From positions 1 to 29,480 of the forward strand of contig JAQTPV010000005.1 in assembly GCA_028712605.1 (NCBI GenBank): a DNA stretch of 29,480 bases, given 5' to 3'. This stretch comes from Minisyncoccota bacterium. Its GTDB lineage: Bacteria > Patescibacteriota > Minisyncoccia > Minisyncoccales > CG1-02-41-26. Of this stretch, positions 13,699-21,434 are shown piece by piece. The position numbers and the translations under genes are program-made. The notes beneath the pieces were generated by a model. The model was not told the origin of the DNA, made no database searches, and saw nothing but the letters and a program-made list of their open reading frames with translations. Every line of letters begins with the position of its first letter. The first letter of the stretch is position 1.

Positions 13699-14946
13699 AT
13701 GTTTAAGTTTATAAAACAACTTTCTTTGGGATTTCTCCTTGTTGGCGGCTTGTTGTTAACCGCCTCTGCTTGCAATGCCACAGGTGCATTAGTGGTACAA
13801 TTTGAAAAAACACCATTGTTTAGCGAGGCTAACTTTTTACCTGGCAATATCCTAACCAGATGGGCCAAGGTTACCAACAACGATACCACAAGCCACAAAA
13901 TTGCCGCTGAAACCATTAATGAAACCGACCCTGACCACTTTGCCAGCCAACTGGATTTAACCATCAAAGAAGCAAGTACTACGCTATTCAGTGGCACTTT
14001 AGCTGACTTTTTTGCAGTGGGGGAAAAGATTTTATCTGATTTACCCGCTGGTCAAACGACCCAGTATGATTTTACTATTGCCTTCAAGCCAGGGGCAGAT
14101 AACAATTATCAAGGCAAAACTTTAGGGTTTGATATGATTATTGGCTTTCAGGGCGGAGAAACCAGTTGCCCAAGTTGTGATGGTGACGGGGAAACCCATG
14201 GCAGTCAATTAAGTGGGGGAGGGGGCGGTACTGTTTGGGTGCCAGGCTTAACTATTGCTGAAGAAACGGTAGTAGTTATTAAGGTTGATGAAACTTCAGC
14301 CACTATTTACTGGACCACCAGCTATAAATCAACCAGCCAGATTATCTATGCCCCAGAAGGCGGCCACCACACTTTGGACCTAACTGATGCCACGGGCACG
14401 CCGCCAAAGTATGGCTACGACTTCACTACGCCAGAATATGATGTGGCCAATAAAGTGACGGCCCACACTGTTGTTGTTACTGGCCTAACACCGGGCACTA
14501 CATACTATTTTCGGCCAGTATCCCATGGCTCCTTAGCCATTGCTAAAGAATATACTTTTACCACCTTGTCAGTTGGCTCTGGGCAGATAAGCAATGGCCA
14601 AATCCAAACTGGCAGGCAAGCAGGGCAGGGGACTGGTACTGCCGGAGGTGGACCTAGTGGTGGCCCTGGACAACTAGGTCAGGGCGTAGGTGGCACTTCT
14701 TCAGCCGCCTTATTAGGCGCTGAAAGCGGCACTACCTCACAGGCCGCCCAAAGCCTTATAGAGGAATTGGGCAAGAACATCCAAGACGAAGAGGCTAATC
14801 AATTTCTAGGCAATATTGCCTCTTTCTTTATCAACCTAAATTTCTGGTGGTGGCTGCTAATTATTATCATTATTTTGTTTATCCTGTGGATGCTATTCTT
14901 AGTGTGGCAGCGCCGCAAAAAAGAGGAAGAAAAAAAGATTAAATAG
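13699..14946 (+). CDS. Exported protein with TasA-like and fibronectin III-like domains and a C-terminal anchor
   Basis: The 415-aa product begins with a signal peptide (LSLGFLLVGGLLLTASA, cleavage near residue 24). Residues 28-150 form a TasA/camelysin-like domain: LVVQFEKTPLFSEANFLPGN, RWAKVTNNDT and YDFTIAFKPGADNNYQGKTL. A CPSCDGDGE segment lies near 157. Residues 190-292 resemble a fibronectin type III domain (SATIYWTTSYKSTSQIIY, HTVVVTGLTPGTTYYFRPVS). A Gly/Gln/Ser-rich linker (about 295-350) precedes a strong C-terminal membrane helix (about 381-404, rich in Trp and Ile) and a Lys/Glu tail. It starts three bases after the preceding stop, so it is co-transcribed with the SipW locus. It could anchor the fibre to the membrane. 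No SD. Confidence 0.85.
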   Translation: MFKFIKQLSLGFLLVGGLLLTASACNATGALVVQFEKTPLFSEANFLPGNILTRWAKVTNNDTTSHKIAAETINETDPDHFASQLDLTIKEASTTLFSGTLADFFAVGEKILSDLPAGQTTQYDFTIAFKPGADNNYQGKTLGFDMIIGFQGGETSCPSCDGDGETHGSQLSGGGGGTVWVPGLTIAEETVVVIKVDETSATIYWTTSYKSTSQIIYAPEGGHHTLDLTDATGTPPKYGYDFTTPEYDVANKVTAHTVVVTGLTPGTTYYFRPVSHGSLAIAKEYTFTTLSVGSGQISNGQIQTGRQAGQGTGTAGGGPSGGPGQLGQGVGGTSSAALLGAESGTTSQAAQSLIEELGKNIQDEEANQFLGNIASFFINLNFWWWLLIIIIILFILWMLFLVWQRRKKEEEKKIK

Positions 14947-14985
14947 TAGTGGTTATTGTCCATAGGCTAATAGTGTTATAAACGA

Positions 14986-15008
14986 ACCCCCCTAAAGGAG
15001 GGGTTTTT
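14986..15008 (+). terminator. Intrinsic terminator of the SipW/TasA-like locus
   Basis: ACCCCCC (14986-14992) pairs with GGAGGGGT (14997-15004) with one bulged A and loop TAAA, followed by TTTTT. Confidence 0.85.
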
Positions 15009-15077
15009 GGTTGAGGAGCCAGAGGGGGCCATAGGACAACCTCTCCCGCCCGAATTTAGAAACTGCCTTACACCCTA

Positions 15078-15106
15078 TTGACAAGTCCTGGCAGATGTGC
15101 TATAAT
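15078..15106 (+). promoter_or_regulatory. Perfect consensus sigma70 promoter
   Basis: TTGACA (15078-15083), a 17-base spacer and TATAAT (15101-15106) match the consensus exactly, with TGC immediately before the -10 as an extended element. It is the strongest promoter in the window and drives the genes at 15263 and 16224. Confidence 0.9.
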
Positions 15107-15172
15107 GCTACTACAAAATCCGAAAAGGATTCAGTACCTTTAAACTTAATATTTGGTTTCTCAAAAACGTTG

Positions 15173-15215
15173 AAGCGAGCACTGTGCTTTTTAAACGAAA
15201 GCAGAGCGCTCGCTT
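15173..15215 (+). other. Leader hairpin
   Basis: AAGCGAGC (15173-15180) pairs with GCTCGCTT (15208-15215), and inside it TGCTTT (15185-15190) pairs with AAAGCA (15198-15203). It lies in the ~150-base leader between promoter and RBS; a small AATCC/GGATT hairpin stands at about 15118-15132. Confidence 0.6.
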
Positions 15216-15262
15216 TAACTAAAGAACAAAAATCTTGTTTGGGCCAAAGGAGGTGAAAAATT

Positions 15263-16147
15263 TTGGCAAGACAGATCTTGATGGAGTTGATAACAATCAA
15301 CGAAGTAATGAACTTTGATGCGGCAGTTGCGACCCTCGAGAGGAACACATTACTGGACCTCAAAGAGGTTAGAGACTTCCTAAGCAAAGTTACCCCAAGC
15401 ATGCCCCAAAGCATTGAACTGTACTGGAAGCATGCGAGCTACCTTAAAGAAGAGCTACGCGACTTTGTTACTTTTACGTCTTATCAAGTTGAACACACCT
15501 TATTGAAGGAGGAAGCTACAATGAATTGGAGAAATGTTTTAATCGTCGTCGCAGGAATCATTGTATTGGGTATTTTTGGGAAATTCTTAGTGATAGACCC
15601 GGCAATAAATAAGGCTGTAACAGCCATGGAAAAAACAACCACGAGTGTTGAAAAGATGGTTACAGCTAAGGACCAGATCATGCAAGATCTAGGAAATTCA
15701 GGTTCAGATCTAAGGAAACATCTGAACTCAACTTTTTACTCTGCCGGCTATCAGATTGCAGAAGGTGGTAAAAATAGCGTCAGACAAGCCGTTGTACAAG
15801 CTGGGAATGAGACTGGATATCTCTTTGATAAGGATAATAAGCTCGTTGTTATTAGAGGGGAAGTTCAGGTAGACGCAGATGGTAACCCAAACGGAGATCT
15901 TGCCACTGCTAAACCATCGGCGACCATACAGGCTTTGGACCAACTAGCAGGCAGGTACGGTTTCACAATCAAAAAAGCTGTTCTGCCAAAAACTGTAGTA
16001 AAACCAGCAGTTAAACCCTCGGTTGAGGAAAGTGCTGATACTACTACTGAAGAAGGAGCAACGGATACGACAAAGGAAAAACCGGCTGCAAAACCGAAAG
16101 CAAAGACAAGCACAGGAGGGAAAGGCAAAAGTGGCCTACCCTTCTAA
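15263..16147 (+). CDS. Membrane protein with two possible translation starts
   Basis: This protein is not recognised. The TTG at 15263 is chosen because GGAGGTG (15249-15255) is ideally placed seven bases upstream, giving 294 aa. Residues 1-86 form a helical, charged, probably cytoplasmic domain. NVLIVVAGIIVLGIFGKFLV (about 91-110) is the only membrane segment. A helical region (115-145) follows, then about 100 residues including YLFDKDNKLVVIRGEVQVD, and a Lys/Pro/Thr/Ala-rich tail ending KGKSGLPF. An in-frame ATG at 15521 has its own SD (AAGGAGG, 15506-15512, eight bases away) and would give a 208-aa form starting just before the membrane helix. The gene leads an operon with the secreted coiled-coil protein. 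Confidence 0.8.
   Translation: MARQILMELITINEVMNFDAAVATLERNTLLDLKEVRDFLSKVTPSMPQSIELYWKHASYLKEELRDFVTFTSYQVEHTLLKEEATMNWRNVLIVVAGIIVLGIFGKFLVIDPAINKAVTAMEKTTTSVEKMVTAKDQIMQDLGNSGSDLRKHLNSTFYSAGYQIAEGGKNSVRQAVVQAGNETGYLFDKDNKLVVIRGEVQVDADGNPNGDLATAKPSATIQALDQLAGRYGFTIKKAVLPKTVVKPAVKPSVEESADTTTEEGATDTTKEKPAAKPKAKTSTGGKGKSGLPF
15506..15523 (+). promoter_or_regulatory. Internal Shine-Dalgarno and in-frame ATG
   Basis: AAGGAGG (15506-15512) is eight bases before ATG 15521, in frame within the 294-aa coding region. It could produce a shorter form that begins at the membrane anchor. Confidence 0.55.
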
Positions 16148-16223
16148 GTAAATTCTGATCAAAAGAGATTGAGGGGGACATCGTTGTCCCCAAACACAAA
16201 CTGACTTGAGGAGAATGAGGAAA

Positions 16224-17474
16224 ATGAAAAAGTTCGCGATCATCACTTTTTTTATTCTTTGTGCTTTGGGAATTAACTTGACATTCAACGGACCTGTCGC
16301 GCTTGCACAGACACCAGCAAATACGCAAACGCAAACCACTGTAGACCCTAACGATCCAAACGCAACAACCGATCCAAACGCTACTGTTGCCCAAGAGCCA
16401 GAAAAAACTTGGGAGGAAATGGACGCAGACGAGAAAGCCGAAGCTCTTAAAGGATCTCTGGGAAGATCAAAATCCTATATTGATGCAGCTGACGCTGTAA
16501 TCAAAAGGGATTACCTTAAAGACATGGGACCTAACCATATTAGGACTCTCACAACAGACGCTATTGTATGCGGATATGACGTAGCAGCGGCAAAAGAAAG
16601 GGTCTTAAAACTCAAAGCAGATGTTGAGTCTGCTAAGAGGGTCAAAGGAAGATCCACCGTAAAAGAAGCTGCAGTCGAAACCGCCTGGCTGTCATGGTAC
16701 AATGATCTGGCCGCCAAGAGGAAATCAACTCTTGAGACGGCAGTCGCTTCTGTAAAGTCAACCGCTGATAGTGCTGAAAAAACAGCCAAGGACGCTTTGG
16801 GAAAAGCAGAGGGAGCTGTAACATCGGCTAATGGAGCAAAGACCACTGCTGATAGTGCTGAAAAAACAGCCAAGGACGCTTTGGGAAAAGCAGAGGGAGC
16901 TGTGACTACAGCTAACACCTCTAATAGCAAAGCCTTGGAGGCTATCGCAATAGCCGAGACTGCCAAGCTAAATGCTGGCGAGGCAAAGGATATAGCAAAC
17001 GAGGCGAAAACAGCGGCTGGAAATGTTGATGAAAAGATCAACAAGGCTTTGGAAGAAATTGGCGCGTGGAAAGAAGTCGCAGTAGACGACCCAGAACATC
17101 CCGGCCAAACAATGAAGGTCTGGAAAAGGATAAAAATGGCATCCACTGAAGAGATGGAGAACGCAAAGGCTGGCATTATCTATGCCCAGCGACTTGGCGA
17201 AGTCAACACCCGAGCTATAACAGAAGAAATAAAAGGAAGTGACGATAACTCTCTAACTTATTTCTTCAATCTAGCCGCCGCTAAATTTAATCTTAAAATT
17301 ATCGGCATCGGCATAAACCAAGTGAAGAGCCAAGGGTTGTTCTCAGGTAAAAACGATACCGTTGAAGAGTTCCGAACATTTCTTATCAAAGGGTTCCAAA
17401 AAAAGTTCCGTAAAACTAAAGAAGAATCGGAACTGATGGTAAAAAAATTAACCGAGGGCATGGACCCAAAGTAG
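16224..17474 (+). CDS. Secreted coiled-coil protein with an internal 28-residue repeat
   Basis: The 416-aa product has a clear signal peptide (MKKFAIITFFILCALGINLT, continuing to VALA; cleavage before QTPAN at residue 29). The mature part starts with a Thr/Asn/Asp-Pro-rich linker (30-62), then helical segments. An Ala/Glu/Lys-rich coiled-coil stretch (about 170-280) contains two copies of TADSAEKTAKDALGKAEGAV, 28 residues apart (four heptads). A C-terminal region (about 340-416) has LAAAKFNLKIIGIGI. ATG 16224 is preferred over ATG 16215 and TTG 16206 because GAGGAG (16208-16213) is ten bases upstream. It is co-transcribed with the membrane protein 76 bases upstream. A structural surface or fibre role is inferred; no family recognised. 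Confidence 0.82.
   Translation: MKKFAIITFFILCALGINLTFNGPVALAQTPANTQTQTTVDPNDPNATTDPNATVAQEPEKTWEEMDADEKAEALKGSLGRSKSYIDAADAVIKRDYLKDMGPNHIRTLTTDAIVCGYDVAAAKERVLKLKADVESAKRVKGRSTVKEAAVETAWLSWYNDLAAKRKSTLETAVASVKSTADSAEKTAKDALGKAEGAVTSANGAKTTADSAEKTAKDALGKAEGAVTTANTSNSKALEAIAIAETAKLNAGEAKDIANEAKTAAGNVDEKINKALEEIGAWKEVAVDDPEHPGQTMKVWKRIKMASTEEMENAKAGIIYAQRLGEVNTRAITEEIKGSDDNSLTYFFNLAAAKFNLKIIGIGINQVKSQGLFSGKNDTVEEFRTFLIKGFQKKFRKTKEESELMVKKLTEGMDPK
16764..16903 (+). repeat. Two identical 56-base direct repeats, period 84
   Basis: Bases 16764-16819 and 16848-16903 are identical. The 84-base period equals 28 codons, four coiled-coil heptads. Identity at synonymous positions points to a recent duplication or ongoing homogenisation. 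Confidence 0.9.
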
Positions 17475-17517
17475 GAAAGGAAACCAAATAAAAAGTAAAA
17501 CATAATCGATCTTATTA

Positions 17518-17550
17518 AACCGACAAAAGGAGGTGAATAAAAGGTCGGTT
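17518..17550 (+). other. Hairpin displaying a perfect Shine-Dalgarno in its loop
   Basis: AACCGAC (17518-17524) pairs with GTCGGTT (17544-17550). The 19-base loop contains AAAGGAGGTGAA, a full anti-SD complement, but no usable start codon follows at normal spacing. It lies in the 3' region of the operon, eight bases before the terminator stem. Confidence 0.65.
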
Positions 17551-17557
17551 CAAGTAT

Positions 17558-17590
17558 TAGCTTCAGGACATCCTGAGGCTATTATTTTAT
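17558..17590 (+). terminator. Plus-strand terminator of the 15263-17474 operon
   Basis: TAGCTTCAGG (17558-17567) pairs with CCTGAGGCTA (17572-17581), loop ACAT, one G-U, followed by TTATTTTAT. Confidence 0.88.
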
Positions 17591-17592
17591 AA

Positions 17593-17625
17593 AAAAAGCA
17601 CGGACTATCTAAATCCGCGCTTTTT
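17593..17625 (-). terminator. Minus-strand terminator of the 1250-aa gene
   Basis: Read on the minus strand, AAAAAGCGCGGA pairs with TCCGTGCTTTTT through one G-U, followed by more T. It lies 38 bases beyond the minus-strand stop and meets the plus-strand terminator head to head. Confidence 0.85.
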
Positions 17626-17663
17626 CATTAAGTAAAATTTAACTTAAACTCCCTTTTATTAGG

Positions 17664-20600
17664 TTACAGGCCATGAGAAACTTCACCACCAGGGCCAGGG
17701 ATTTTAGCTATTGAGCTTTTGGCCATTGAGGTAAAAAAGGTTTTATATTGCTGCAACCTCAATAAGTAATCGGAAAGATATTCTTGAACAGACTTTCTTT
17801 GGTTAAACAATATCTTAAATTGCATTAACTGGTCGTGGTTCCAGGTGCCTGAATTTTTCTTGCCTAAATTGTCTAAATAGATTAGGTCGGCTAAACGGTC
17901 TTTGGGTACAGCGAAGTTCTTTACTAAAATATCATCAACATAATCTAGATGCTTTTTTAAGTCTATTAAATCTAAGCCACTGGAGGCCTCCTCAAGGCTA
18001 ACCAATTTCGCTATGTTTTCTTTTATTACTTCTTGGGTTAAGGAGTCGGAATTAGCGATAAATTCTTTAATCTCATTTAAGTTGCTCCCGATTTGGTTAA
18101 GTTGAATAGAGATTTTCTGACCGGTTAACATTTCTTTGGGAAGCTCGCTTTGATGAATTCTAATATAGTCAGCCACATCTTGGCTGAAGCTTTTGGAAGG
18201 TGGCTCAATTTCTGAACCGATTGGCGGTGCATGGCGTCTTTCTATTTCTGCTATGGCGTCTCGTTGGGCATACGGGATATCTTTATAATCATGTTCAACA
18301 CGGGTAGGCTGTTGTGGGTGATGCTCTACTTGATAATCAATAAAGGGTTTCGGGCTACGGCCTGACTCTACTGGCTTTTCAAGGGGAGGGCTGGCTTTAG
18401 CGCCTGCGCCCAAATCAACATCTTTTTGTCCGCCACCGCCTTGGGTGTCCAATATGGATTCACCTCCTTTGGGGGACACTTTTATACCACCAGGTATTTC
18501 CTCTTTTAGCGCCCCGCCTAATCCTCGGGTGGGTTGGTCTAAATCACTGGGTTCTAAAGAAGCAGAACCTTTATAAAGCTCAATTTTGCTAAAATCTGCG
18601 TTCTTAAAAGAATTAGGGTGATGCCTAATAACATCCCACCAATTATCTCCTTTTTGAATAGTTATTTTTTCAATCACATTACCGTGAGCGTCACTTAAAA
18701 TAATTTCATTGCCTGGGTGAACATTATCCCACTTATCAACATCAAAACCCCAACCCTTAAGCATATTAATAGTATTGCCAATCTCCCTATTGCTCATCGG
18801 CGACAGGGGGACGTGCTCTGCTGATTTGGCTACTGAAGCTGCAACCTCCGCAGCCTTAGCGCCTTGACCGGCCTTGGCTCCGGTACTGGTTGACACTACC
18901 TCTGTTACACGGTGAACTTCGGAAGGTGGTTTATAAGGTGGGTTTTTGGTGAGATAATCATCGTCTGGAGTTGCTATTCTACTGGTTGTTGTTCTGGGTA
19001 CTTCTTGAGACGCATTCGCAGGCCTTACTGGAAGGTGTTCAACCACTTGATGGGTTGGACGCGTGGAAAGAGGTATATTTTTTAAAGTTTCTTGGCTGCT
19101 TGGTGAACTTACCGGAGGGTGTTCTGGAATAATATTGGTTTCTGGAGACCCCGTATGGACTTCTGGCGGGGTATGAGTAGCTAAGCTGTCTCCTACTGAA
19201 CCAGCTTGGCTGGCTCGGCTTTCCATAGCGGCTACGGCATGGTTGGCCAATTCTAAACCAAACAAGGCGCCAGCTGCCCCTCCTAAAATCCGAAAAGTCC
19301 ATTTTCTTTTAGTGTTAGTTTTTTGTTCTTTTTTTAGGCCCTCTTCTGCTTCTTCCTGTTCTGCTGAACCATAGAACTCTCTAAATCTATCTTGCAAAGA
19401 GGCTTCTGATTTTTGAAGCATTAATTCATTGGCTAATTTAAATTCATGTTCGGATAAAGTTTGGCGCTGTTTTTCAATAGAGATACGATTTTTATCAGTA
19501 ATTTTGATTTGATTAAGGGCGGCTCTAATTTCAATAATCCTGTCACGATAATCGGCTAAATTCTCTTTGGGGTTAAGGCCCTGCAATTCAGCAAAAGATT
19601 GCTGTAAGGCTCTTTCAGGTGTTTTACTGGCACCGATAAATCTTTCAGCGGCCATACCCAATCTAATACCGCCATAAAAACCAGAAAGCGCCCTCAAAAA
19701 GGGCTGCTGCAAGGAAGCGGTGGCAACGGCCAAGGTGGCGGCGTTTAAGGTAATACCCCTGGAAAGCTCGTCCCATTTGGTAGGGTTCATTAGTTTAAAA
19801 CATTTGGCGTTGGCTACGGCCTTAGCCCAACGGGAAAAACGACCTTCTTTTTTTGCTTCAGCAACCTCTTCAACCCTTCTTTGGATTTTATCATCCATAG
19901 CATAAACCGAAGCTGTTAATTGGGCTAACTGTTCTTTTTCGGTTGTAGAGAGATTTTTAAATTGATCCTCCACCCCTTTAGCCTTTGGCCCATAATTTAA
20001 GAGATTGAGGGCTCGCTCGGTATAGCCATCTATTTGTTGCTGTTCCTGATCGGCTGGTCCCATTGAGCCAACCTTGCTTTCTACCAACTGCCTTCTTTTC
20101 GCTGAAGCAACCAACATTAACAAATCATTGGTAAGGCCGTCTGTACCAGATTGAGCCAACTGTTCTTTATGTTTTTTAATCTGTCGCTCTTTGCCAAATT
20201 TATTAGTTAAAAAGGTATCCAACATTCTAACGCCCCCTGTAATGGCCAAACCAACAGCTGGCGTTAAAGCAGCGCTGGTAATACCACCAATTAAGAAGTA
20301 GCCTCCAGCCTTAATGCCAGTAATTAAACCAGTATTGACGGCTCGCAAGGTAGTTGTTTGGCTGGCCTCTTGGACGATAGAAGCCTTTAAAGCGTAATAA
20401 ATTTGCTCGCAGTCTTTTTTAACTTCGGCGTCAGAGTTGTTAAAATAGCCTGATTTTTTAAGGGTTTGAACCATTTCATCAATGGTTCCGACTTCATCGC
20501 CCTTTTTAGACTTAGTTTCCAACAAGGATTTAATCACGGTATCCTTAAGGGATTGGGCGATTTCTGGTGAAATCTCTAAGTCTTTTGTCTTTTCACCCAA

Positions 20601-21416
20601 AAATATCCTATCTTTTAGGCTTAAAACGCTGCCGGCTTCAAACTTCTGGGCTAAATCAACCAGTTCAGCCTTCTTCTCCTCAAATTTGACAGGCTCTTTG
20701 GGTGCTGGGGTATATGGATTAAGCTCGTCTAATTTGTCTTTGGAAATATCGCGATACTCCATGCGGCCTTGAACCATCTTTTGCACCCGCACCAGTTCGC
20801 GGCCACGATATTTAGCTTGCTTGCTTTTGTTTTCTGGGAAATCAATGATATCCCAACCGCTATCAACGTGGTCCTTTTCTTTAATGGCCACCTGGTCACC
20901 AAGACGAAATTCTGCAGTTTCTCTTTTAGTTTTTAGATTTTCCAGAGCCAAAGTAGCGTCAGTGGCTTCTTTCTCGGCCTCCTTGGAGGCCTCTTTTATA
21001 GTTTCAGAGCCGCCAGCTTTCTCTTTGTCAGTTAAGGTGTCTGCCTTTTGAATCACACCCTCCATTTGGTCTCCCTCTGTTTGAAAATTGGTTAATCGGT
21101 CGTGAATTGCTTCTTGATTAACTAAAACCTCTTGCTCTAAAGTATTGATTTCTTGTTGAAACCCCACCTCTGGATTAGCCCCCAACAGTTCCTCCCTGGA
21201 AAGCTTCAGAACCCTGTTGATATCCAAAATCCCCTTATCGTTTCTTTTGGCTAACGAAAAACTATCGCCCTCTCTTTGTACGATTTCCCAACCAGCGTCA
21301 ACCCTACCTTTTTTGGTTTTGATTTTCACTTCTTGGCCAACAGAAAATTCATTATTGTCTAAAATCGCAGAAACTTCTTTGGGGCTCTTGAGATTGTTAA
21401 TATTATTGGGAACCAT
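17664..21416 (-). CDS. Very large hypothetical membrane protein with a duplicated N-terminal module
   Basis: The 1250-aa product has no named family that I recognise. A module of about 60 residues occurs twice: residues 23-82 (FSVGQEVKIKTKKGRVDAGW, then INRVLKLSREELLGANP) and 169-234 (FRLGDQVAIKEKDHVDSGWD, then RDISKDKLDELNPY). Hydrophobic Gly/Ala-rich stretches near 366-396, 556-592 and 708-730 are candidate membrane segments. Long charged helical regions lie between them. Beyond 735 comes a Pro/Ser/Thr-rich, probably extracellular part, with a segment near 915-950 (IEKITIQKGDNWWDVIRHHP) resembling LysM. The end is helical. It is the last and longest gene of a four-gene minus-strand operon and starts without an SD. 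A scaffold or envelope role is inferred. Confidence 0.8.
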   Translation of the reverse strand: MVPNNINNLKSPKEVSAILDNNEFSVGQEVKIKTKKGRVDAGWEIVQREGDSFSLAKRNDKGILDINRVLKLSREELLGANPEVGFQQEINTLEQEVLVNQEAIHDRLTNFQTEGDQMEGVIQKADTLTDKEKAGGSETIKEASKEAEKEATDATLALENLKTKRETAEFRLGDQVAIKEKDHVDSGWDIIDFPENKSKQAKYRGRELVRVQKMVQGRMEYRDISKDKLDELNPYTPAPKEPVKFEEKKAELVDLAQKFEAGSVLSLKDRIFLGEKTKDLEISPEIAQSLKDTVIKSLLETKSKKGDEVGTIDEMVQTLKKSGYFNNSDAEVKKDCEQIYYALKASIVQEASQTTTLRAVNTGLITGIKAGGYFLIGGITSAALTPAVGLAITGGVRMLDTFLTNKFGKERQIKKHKEQLAQSGTDGLTNDLLMLVASAKRRQLVESKVGSMGPADQEQQQIDGYTERALNLLNYGPKAKGVEDQFKNLSTTEKEQLAQLTASVYAMDDKIQRRVEEVAEAKKEGRFSRWAKAVANAKCFKLMNPTKWDELSRGITLNAATLAVATASLQQPFLRALSGFYGGIRLGMAAERFIGASKTPERALQQSFAELQGLNPKENLADYRDRIIEIRAALNQIKITDKNRISIEKQRQTLSEHEFKLANELMLQKSEASLQDRFREFYGSAEQEEAEEGLKKEQKTNTKRKWTFRILGGAAGALFGLELANHAVAAMESRASQAGSVGDSLATHTPPEVHTGSPETNIIPEHPPVSSPSSQETLKNIPLSTRPTHQVVEHLPVRPANASQEVPRTTTSRIATPDDDYLTKNPPYKPPSEVHRVTEVVSTSTGAKAGQGAKAAEVAASVAKSAEHVPLSPMSNREIGNTINMLKGWGFDVDKWDNVHPGNEIILSDAHGNVIEKITIQKGDNWWDVIRHHPNSFKNADFSKIELYKGSASLEPSDLDQPTRGLGGALKEEIPGGIKVSPKGGESILDTQGGGGQKDVDLGAGAKASPPLEKPVESGRSPKPFIDYQVEHHPQQPTRVEHDYKDIPYAQRDAIAEIERRHAPPIGSEIEPPSKSFSQDVADYIRIHQSELPKEMLTGQKISIQLNQIGSNLNEIKEFIANSDSLTQEVIKENIAKLVSLEEASSGLDLIDLKKHLDYVDDILVKNFAVPKDRLADLIYLDNLGKKNSGTWNHDQLMQFKILFNQRKSVQEYLSDYLLRLQQYKTFFTSMAKSSIAKIPGPGGEVSHGL

Positions 21417-21434
21417 AAGATTATAGTTTAAAAT

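Noticed and set aside
13512..13997. Antisense open frame across the 687-aa gene's end and the FnIII gene's start
   Set aside because: Low-complexity product explained by the Thr/Pro/Glu-rich sense sequence; it spans two well-supported sense genes.
16206..16223. Earlier starts (TTG 16206, ATG 16215) for the coiled-coil gene
   Set aside because: They overlap or abut the GAGGAG SD; ATG 16224 has normal spacing and a proper signal peptide.
16511..17176. Long open frame antisense to the coiled-coil gene
   Set aside because: It mirrors the Ala/Glu/Lys-rich repeat codons of the plus-strand gene, has no RBS, and the sense strand has a signal peptide, SD and operon context.
17533..17592. Short GTG-started ORF (19 codons) from the orphan SD
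   Set aside because: The GTG overlaps the SD itself, leaving no spacer, and the frame runs through the terminator.
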